From positions 1-37,584 of the forward strand of contig CAKRYD010000024.1 of the NCBI GenBank assembly GCA_934426255.1: a stretch of 37,584 nt of DNA, given 5' to 3'. Both the position numbers and the translations under genes were made by a program. This document shows, in pieces, positions 32,757 to 37,584 of the stretch (positions are counted from its first letter, which is position 1; every line of letters begins with the position of its first letter). The notes beneath the pieces are model-generated. The model saw only the letters and a list, made by a program, of their open reading frames with translations, was not told the DNA's origin and made no database searches. Source of the stretch: an uncultured Bacteroidaceae bacterium (GTDB taxonomy: Bacteria > Bacteroidota > Bacteroidia > Bacteroidales > Bacteroidaceae).

Positions 32757-33784
32757 AAATCATCCGACCATTGCATCTCAGCCGCAGACAATCCATCTGC
32801 ATCTCAGTTGCGGCACTCGCCATAGCAGCCTATCTGCTGTTGCTCCCCATTCCACCGTTCAGAAACGAAAATGCGGTCAAAAGTGTGGTATGGATAGAGT
32901 GCCGTTATTGCTACGCCCTGCACGCGCCGGGATGCGACACCGTATATTTCAACATCACAGCCGGTGATAGTATGCTGCAAGGGCTTTCGCCAACACGCAA
33001 GGAAGCCGAACGCACACAATGGGGACAAGGCTGCTGGTACAGCAGTCTCATTCCCATACATTTTTCAAGGGGAAACATCCTGACGACAAGCTCCGTGGCA
33101 CGACCCGACACCGTTATGGAACAATTAGAACAGGATGCAGCCAAACTGGCCGGCACCGCCATGCAACAGATTGAGCAACAGCTCAACGCGGTGGCGCAGC
33201 TGGACGACCGCCTTGTCTATTATATGAACACCCACAATGTGCAAGACGAAGGCTATACGCATATTGCACAATATGAAGGCCAGTATCAGGCCAACAAAAA
33301 GCGATGGGAAAAAGCCCGGGAGATATTGGGAAAAATAGTCATGTCGTCTGCACCGCAAGTGAGCTTCATGGGCACATACACTTGCCGCCATATCACTCGG
33401 GAAGGCCGGCTGTCGGCCACAGAAACGCCATGCAGGCGCATCAAAGTGGACAACGACGGACTTGTCACGCTGCAAACGACCGACGAAACCACGCCAAGCG
33501 GAACAGTCTCGCTCGGATACCCACTTGTAAACGGCATGATGCTCACTTCGGCCAGGCGTCCCATGCAAGTATGGCTGGCAGGCTTCAACCTGCCATTCCG
33601 CCCCGACACAATCACCGGTCTGAAACCGGACCGTATCGAGGGAAGGGCTTGGAAAACAGACAAAAGTACGGACTATGCCACATCGCTGGCTCTCCAGAAG
33701 TCGGCACGCGGAGTTCCCATTGTCAACAGCCGCGGCGTACTTGTAGGATTGGCAGACGGCAACACCATCATTCCTGTCAGATAA
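32753..33784 (+). CDS. Membrane-anchored protein resembling an inactive trypsin-like protease
   Basis: A 343-residue protein with one N-terminal transmembrane helix (about 17-33), the rest predicted periplasmic. I do not recognise a named family, but two segments look like the ends of a trypsin-like (S1) fold. Residues 93-117 (GCWYSSLIPIHFSRGNILTTSSVARP) resemble the strand before the catalytic His of S1 proteases, with Ser where ...TNNHVV would place His. Residues 315-335 (KSARGVPIVNSRGVLVGL) resemble GxSGGPLxNxxGxxxGI, with Arg in the place of the catalytic Ser. Between them lies a Gln/Glu-rich helical stretch (about 120-195), a likely coiled coil inserted in the fold. It is flanked by ATGA overlap (EFR1) and a 12-nt gap (MORN-GH25). 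Pseudoprotease status is inference. Confidence 0.75.
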   Translation: MKIIRPLHLSRRQSICISVAALAIAAYLLLLPIPPFRNENAVKSVVWIECRYCYALHAPGCDTVYFNITAGDSMLQGLSPTRKEAERTQWGQGCWYSSLIPIHFSRGNILTTSSVARPDTVMEQLEQDAAKLAGTAMQQIEQQLNAVAQLDDRLVYYMNTHNVQDEGYTHIAQYEGQYQANKKRWEKAREILGKIVMSSAPQVSFMGTYTCRHITREGRLSATETPCRRIKVDNDGLVTLQTTDETTPSGTVSLGYPLVNGMMLTSARRPMQVWLAGFNLPFRPDTITGLKPDRIEGRAWKTDKSTDYATSLALQKSARGVPIVNSRGVLVGLADGNTIIPVR

Positions 33785-33796
33785 AAAGCAAATCAG

Positions 33797-35137
33797 ATGA
33801 AAAGGGCATTCAGAATCTTGGTTCTTTGTTGCACGGCAGTTCTGACAGCAGCCTGTGTCGACACCACGGTGCAACTGCCGGAAGGCAGCTATAGCGGTGA
33901 GACAGACAACGATGGACATCCCGAAGGCTACGGCATACTGAGCCGCGGCAATACCATCATCTATGAAGGTCAATGGCACAAAGGAAAGCCCGAAGGATGG
34001 GGCATATGGCAAAAAGGCGACACCTGTTATCGCGGACAATGGAAAAACGGATTGCGCCACGGACGCGGACAACTTACATGGAAAAAAGATGCCGCCACCT
34101 ACTCCGGAATATGGCAAAAAGGCATACGCCAAGGACGGGGAACACTGACCGATGACAAAGGACGCACCTGGACAGGCGAATGGCGCTCGGACACTCTGGC
34201 CTATGGCACACAAACCGACAGCATGGGAACGTATACAGGGCAGTTCGGCAAAGACAAACAACCGGAAGGCTTTGGCATCTATGCAACGGCAACAGGCTAC
34301 GAACGCTATGAAGGACTTTGGAAAAACGGAAAACGCCAAGGCTTCGGAACGGGGCTGTCGCCACTGACCGAAGTGCAATGCGGCCATTGGAACAACGGGA
34401 AATTCATGGGCGAACGCATGATTTATACCCCTACACGCGTGTACGGCATAGACATATCGCACTACCAGCACGGAGGAAGGCCGCGACGGCGATTTAAAGG
34501 ACGACCCATCAAATGGAAAGACCTGAGAATTACGCATCTGGGGAAAAACACCAAAAACAGCATCGGGAAAATAGATTTTCCCGTGTCGTTCTGCTACATC
34601 AAAAGCACCCAAGGCCTGAAAATAACCAACCCCTACTACAGACGTGACGCCAGAGACGCACGCAAAGCCGGCATACAAGTCGGAGCCTACCACTTTATGT
34701 CGCCTGTATCAGGAAAACTGCAAGCCGGATGGTTCCTAAGAAACACACCTATCGGGCACAACGACCTGCCACCCATGCTCGACGTAGAACTGACGCATGC
34801 CCAAATAGCCCGTATGGGCGGAGCCGGTGCCATGCGCCGCGAAATGCAAGTGTGGCTCGACATCGTAGAACGGCAGACAGGGAAACGCCCTATCCTCTAC
34901 CTGAGCCAGAAATTTATCAATGAATATATGGCCGATGCAACACAGCGTCTGAAAAGCTACCGCATATGGGTGGCACGCTATAGCGAATACCGCCCCTACG
35001 TAAAGCTGCTATATTGGCAGCTGACGCCTTACGGACGTGTGAAAGGCATACGCGGCTATGTCGATATCAATGTATTCAACGGCAGCACGGAGCAATTTCA
35101 GCGCTACATAGATTCAGGACACACCGAATTGCCTTGA
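33797..35137 (+). CDS. MORN-repeat GH25 muramidase lipoprotein
   Basis: A 446-residue lipoprotein with lipobox LTAAC (Cys20). Residues 30-200 hold about seven MORN repeats of roughly 22-24 residues (YEGQWHKGKPEGWGIWQ, YRGQWKNGLRHGRGQLTW, YSGIWQKGIRQGRGTL, YTGQFGKDKQPEGFGIY, YEGLWKNGKRQGFGTG). Residues 215-440 are a GH25 lysozyme domain: Asp219 in YGIDISHYQ, SFCYIKSTQG, VGAYHFMSP, Asp329 and Glu331 in PMLDVELT, and the closing WQLTPYGRVKGIRGYVDINVFNG. The expected acidic residues are all present, so it should cleave peptidoglycan glycan strands between MurNAc and GlcNAc. MORN repeats usually bind lipids or proteins; here they sit between lipid anchor and enzyme. It is last in the ispE run and converges on trmD with a 12-nt gap. 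Confidence 0.93.
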   Translation: MKRAFRILVLCCTAVLTAACVDTTVQLPEGSYSGETDNDGHPEGYGILSRGNTIIYEGQWHKGKPEGWGIWQKGDTCYRGQWKNGLRHGRGQLTWKKDAATYSGIWQKGIRQGRGTLTDDKGRTWTGEWRSDTLAYGTQTDSMGTYTGQFGKDKQPEGFGIYATATGYERYEGLWKNGKRQGFGTGLSPLTEVQCGHWNNGKFMGERMIYTPTRVYGIDISHYQHGGRPRRRFKGRPIKWKDLRITHLGKNTKNSIGKIDFPVSFCYIKSTQGLKITNPYYRRDARDARKAGIQVGAYHFMSPVSGKLQAGWFLRNTPIGHNDLPPMLDVELTHAQIARMGGAGAMRREMQVWLDIVERQTGKRPILYLSQKFINEYMADATQRLKSYRIWVARYSEYRPYVKLLYWQLTPYGRVKGIRGYVDINVFNGSTEQFQRYIDSGHTELP

Positions 35138-35147
35138 TAGGCAAGGC
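35131..35147 (+). terminator. Possible weak terminator between GH25 and trmD
   Basis: GCCTTG (35131-35136) pairs with CAAGGC (35142-35147) over a 5-nt loop that includes the GH25 stop codon. The T run comes only about 15 nt later, so efficiency is doubtful. Confidence 0.35.
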
Positions 35148-35148
35148 T

Positions 35149-35835
35149 TCACCTTTCATCTTTTTTCAAAAGGTCGGGACGCAGACGTTTGGTACGCTCG
35201 TAAGACTGATTGAGCTCCCACTCTTTTATCTTCGCTTCATTGCCGCTAAGCAAAATGTCGGGCACTTTCCAGCCTTTGTAGTCGGCAGGACGCGAATATA
35301 TGGGGGCAGCAAGCAGATTATCCTGGAAAGAATCAGACAATGCACTCTGCTCATCACCAATAACCCCGGGAATCACACGCACTACGGCATCGGTGATGGC
35401 CGCAGCGGCCAGTTCGCCACCGGTTAACACATAATCGCCGATGCTGACCTCCTTGGTAATGAGATGCTCGCGGATACGATAGTCTATGCCCTTATAATGC
35501 CCGCAAAGGATGATCAGATTTTGAGCCATGGAAAAGGCATTGGCCATAGGTTGGTCAAACTGCTCACCGTCGGGCGTAGTGAATATCACCTCATCATAAT
35601 GACGCTGAGACTTCAAAGCGGAAATACAGTCATCAATGGGCTGACATTGCATCACCATACCGGCAAAACCACCAAACGGATAGTCGTCGACGCGACGATG
35701 CTTGTCATGAGAATAGTCGCGAAGGTTGTGAACATGAATTTCTGCCAGTCCTTTTTTCTGAGCCCGCAATAAAATGGATTGGTTGACAAAGCCATCAAGC
35801 ATTTCAGGCAACACCGTAATAATATCTATCCTCAT
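35149..35835 (-). CDS. trmD: tRNA (guanine37-N1)-methyltransferase
   Basis: A 228-residue TrmD, a SPOUT-class enzyme that uses S-adenosylmethionine to make m1G37 in tRNAs reading CNN codons, preventing frameshifts. The N-terminus MRIDIITVLPEMLDGF, the segment HKHRRVDDYPFGGFAGMVMQ, the trefoil-knot SAM-binding part ILCGHYKGIDYRI and IGDYVLTGGELAA, and RPADYKGWKVPDILLSGN are all typical. In many bacteria trmD sits in the rpsP-rimM-trmD-rplS operon; here it stands alone, divergent from ligA, as I recall for other Bacteroidales. Confidence 0.97.
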   Translation of the reverse strand: MRIDIITVLPEMLDGFVNQSILLRAQKKGLAEIHVHNLRDYSHDKHRRVDDYPFGGFAGMVMQCQPIDDCISALKSQRHYDEVIFTTPDGEQFDQPMANAFSMAQNLIILCGHYKGIDYRIREHLITKEVSIGDYVLTGGELAAAAITDAVVRVIPGVIGDEQSALSDSFQDNLLAAPIYSRPADYKGWKVPDILLSGNEAKIKEWELNQSYERTKRLRPDLLKKDER

Positions 35836-35855
35836 GAATTGTCGATTTTAAGGTG

Positions 35856-35863
35856 CAAAGTTA
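35856..35863 (-). promoter_or_regulatory. Probable trmD promoter (-7 box TAACTTTG)
   Basis: TAACTTTGC on the minus strand, 20 nt upstream of the trmD start. No -33 TTTG at the expected distance. Confidence 0.5.
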
Positions 35864-35898
35864 AAATGTTTTCCCTTTCGATATTGAAGTTTTTGTTA

Positions 35899-35906
35899 TA
35901 ATTTTG
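35899..35906 (+). promoter_or_regulatory. Probable ligA promoter (-7 box TAATTTTG)
   Basis: TAATTTTG lies 19 nt before the ligA ATG. TTTC at 35876-35879, 19 nt upstream, is one mismatch from the -33 element. It is back to back with the trmD promoter. Confidence 0.5.
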
Positions 35907-35925
35907 GAGCAAAATAGAGTGCCAT

Positions 35926-37584
35926 ATGGACGAAAGAGAAAGAATAAAATACCTGCGCAACGAACTGCATCGCCACAACTATTTATATTATGTCAAAAAC
36001 AGCCCTGAAATCAGCGATAAGGACTTCGACGACATGATGCACGAACTCATGCATTTAGAAGCGGCTCATCCGGAGATGTATGACCCTAACTCACCTTCTG
36101 AACGCGTAGGAAGCGACCTGGACAACGATTTCAAGCAAGTAGAACACGTGTACCCGATGCTCTCGCTCGCCAACACATACAACCGTGACGAGGTACAGGC
36201 ATTCTATGAACGTGTAAGCAGCGGACTGGACGGAGAACCATTTGACATTTGCTGCGAACTGAAATTTGACGGACTGTCCATTTCCATCACATACGAGAAT
36301 GGCGCAATGATCCGGGCCGTAACACGCGGAGACGGAACGCGCGGAGACGACGTGACAGCCAATGTAAAAGCCATCCGAAGCGTTCCGCTGCGACTTGAAG
36401 GCAACTATCCGCCCAACATAGAAGTGCGCGGAGAAGTACTGATGCCGTGGAGCAGCTTTGAAAGGCTTAACATGCAACGTGAAGAGCGCGAAGAACCACT
36501 CTTTGCCAATCCGCGCAATGCCGCTTCGGGCACATTGAAAAGCAAGAACCCCGCTGTTGTGGCACAAAGGCATCTCGATGCTTACTTTTACTATCTGCTC
36601 GGTGCGGAACTGCCTTCAGACAGCCATTACGACAATGTTCGCCAAGCCGCTTCCTGGGGATTTAAAGTGTCTGATGCCATGCGGCGCGTCAGAAGCTTAG
36701 ACGAAATATACCATTTCATAGACTACTGGGACAAGGAGCGCAGCCATTTGCCGGTGGCAACAGACGGCATTGTTCTTAAAGTCGACTCCTTGGAACAGCA
36801 GCAACGCCTGGGCTACACCGCAAAGACACCGCGATGGGCCATCGCCTACAAATTCCAGGCAGAACGAGCACGTACCCAACTCGTCAACGTCGTTTACCAA
36901 GTGGGACGCACCGGAGCAGTAACGCCGGTTGCCGACATGAAACCGGTACTGCTCGCAGGAACCGTTGTAAAGCGCGCTTCATTACACAACAAGGACATCA
37001 TGGAACAACTCGACTTGCACATAGGAGATGAAGTCTTTGTAGAAAAAGCCGGAGAAATCATTCCACAAATCGTTGGCGTGGATGTGAAGGCACGCAACAT
37101 TCTTCTTGGCCCCAAAGTGGAGTTTGCTACACACTGTCCCGAGTGTGGCGAAAAGCTGGTGCGCTACCCCGGAGAAGCAGCCTGCTATTGCCCGAACGAT
37201 ACCGGATGCCCACCGCAAATAAAGGGACGCATCGAGCACTTTATCAGTCGGAATGCCATGAATATAGAATCGCTTGGACCCGAAACCGTTGATGAATATT
37301 TCAAAAACGGGCTCATTCACGATGCCTCCGATTTGTATCGGCTACAAGTGGCCGACATAGCCGGGCGTTGGGGAACGAAAATAAAATCGGCACAAAAGAT
37401 TATCAACGGTATAGAAAGCAGCAAAAAAGTTCCATTTGAGCGTTCGCTTTTCGCACTGGGCATTCGTTTTGTAGGAAGAGTGGCCGCAAAACTGCTTGCC
37501 CGCCATTTTCATGACATTGACTCCTTGATGAAAGCAACAACCGACGATTTACTTGCTGTAGACGGCATCGGCGAAGTTATAGCC
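35926..37584 (+). CDS. ligA: NAD+-dependent DNA ligase, 3' end outside window
   Basis: ATG 35926 opens a frame that runs for 553 codons to the right edge; about 110-120 residues, including the BRCT domain, are missing. Domain Ia is at the N-terminus (NELHRHNYLYYV), binding NAD+. The adenylation domain has the catalytic Lys113 in ELKFDG, with RGDGTRGDDVTAN, RGEVLMPW and TDGIVLKVD motifs. The OB fold follows, then a zinc finger with Cys404, 407, 422 and 427. The helix-hairpin-helix region begins before the edge (LFALGIRFVGRVAAKLLA, TDDLLAVDGIGEVIA). The enzyme seals nicks in Okazaki fragments and in repair. Confidence 0.97.
   Translation, partial: MDERERIKYLRNELHRHNYLYYVKNSPEISDKDFDDMMHELMHLEAAHPEMYDPNSPSERVGSDLDNDFKQVEHVYPMLSLANTYNRDEVQAFYERVSSGLDGEPFDICCELKFDGLSISITYENGAMIRAVTRGDGTRGDDVTANVKAIRSVPLRLEGNYPPNIEVRGEVLMPWSSFERLNMQREEREEPLFANPRNAASGTLKSKNPAVVAQRHLDAYFYYLLGAELPSDSHYDNVRQAASWGFKVSDAMRRVRSLDEIYHFIDYWDKERSHLPVATDGIVLKVDSLEQQQRLGYTAKTPRWAIAYKFQAERARTQLVNVVYQVGRTGAVTPVADMKPVLLAGTVVKRASLHNKDIMEQLDLHIGDEVFVEKAGEIIPQIVGVDVKARNILLGPKVEFATHCPECGEKLVRYPGEAACYCPNDTGCPPQIKGRIEHFISRNAMNIESLGPETVDEYFKNGLIHDASDLYRLQVADIAGRWGTKIKSAQKIINGIESSKKVPFERSLFALGIRFVGRVAAKLLARHFHDIDSLMKATTDDLLAVDGIGEVIA

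Noticed and set aside
33125..34693. A 522-codon open frame on the minus strand
   Set aside because: It lies antisense to the pseudoprotease-like and MORN-GH25 genes, whose families and motifs are clear. The predicted protein has no recognisable domain, and repeat-derived sequence in the MORN region explains the long frame.
1..37584. CRISPR array, insertion sequence or prophage
   Set aside because: No regularly spaced repeat-spacer array, transposase, integrase or terminal inverted repeats of IS size were seen.

Overview
The window looks like chromosomal DNA from a member of the Bacteroidales, probably a Prevotella-like lineage. Three things point there. Most genes with an upstream gap show the Bacteroidetes sigma-ABfr promoter, recognised by its -7 box TAnnTTTG (often followed by C); some also have a TTTG -33 box 19-20 nt upstream. 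Shine-Dalgarno sequences are largely missing. The gene content also fits: an OstA-like/PPIase/guaB cluster, [4Fe-4S] class I fumarase, an MetA with the acetyl-CoA-type residue, a C_GCAxxG_C_C protein, an EFR1-type flavodoxin/ferredoxin, and the ispE/dnaB/pheT/yebC neighbourhood. The assignment rests on recognised families and motifs, not on a database search. Coding density is high, no stretch over 300 bases lacks a gene, and no IS element, phage, CRISPR array or rRNA was seen.

Layout. (1) 1-5930, minus strand: guaB, two parvulin-type periplasmic chaperones and an OstA-like protein that runs off the left edge, a probable envelope-biogenesis operon behind guaB. (2) 6178-11124, plus: fumarase, a secreted M6 metalloprotease and an MFS transporter, separated by strong terminators. 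A three-unit 21-bp repeat lies in front of the MFS promoter. (3) 11193-18948, plus: a tightly packed run of ABC-F ATPase, M13 metallopeptidase, homoserine O-acetyltransferase, U32 protein and a zinc-ribbon membrane lipoprotein, with overlaps of 8, 4 and 14 nt and one 21-nt gap. (4) 19165-24022: an isolated TonB-dependent receptor, a winged-helix protein, a C_GCAxxG_C_C protein, an unknown lipoprotein and a secreted sugar isomerase-like protein, mostly single-gene units with shared bidirectional terminators. (5) A tRNA-Gln(CTG) gene with its own promoter and terminator, then a RecD-like helicase. (6) 25954-30850, minus: yebC, pheT, dnaB. (7) 31126-35137, plus: ispE followed by an EFR1 flavodoxin/ferredoxin, a membrane protein resembling an inactive trypsin-like protease, and a MORN-repeat GH25 muramidase lipoprotein. 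(8) Divergent trmD and ligA; ligA runs off the right edge.

The most unusual region is (7). An essential isoprenoid kinase appears to be co-transcribed with three accessory proteins: a redox protein, a probable pseudoprotease anchored in the inner membrane, and a surface or periplasmic cell-wall hydrolase carrying MORN repeats. Two different intergenic arrays of 21-bp direct repeats, and a pair of face-to-face overlapping promoters near 22590, are the most interesting non-coding signals.
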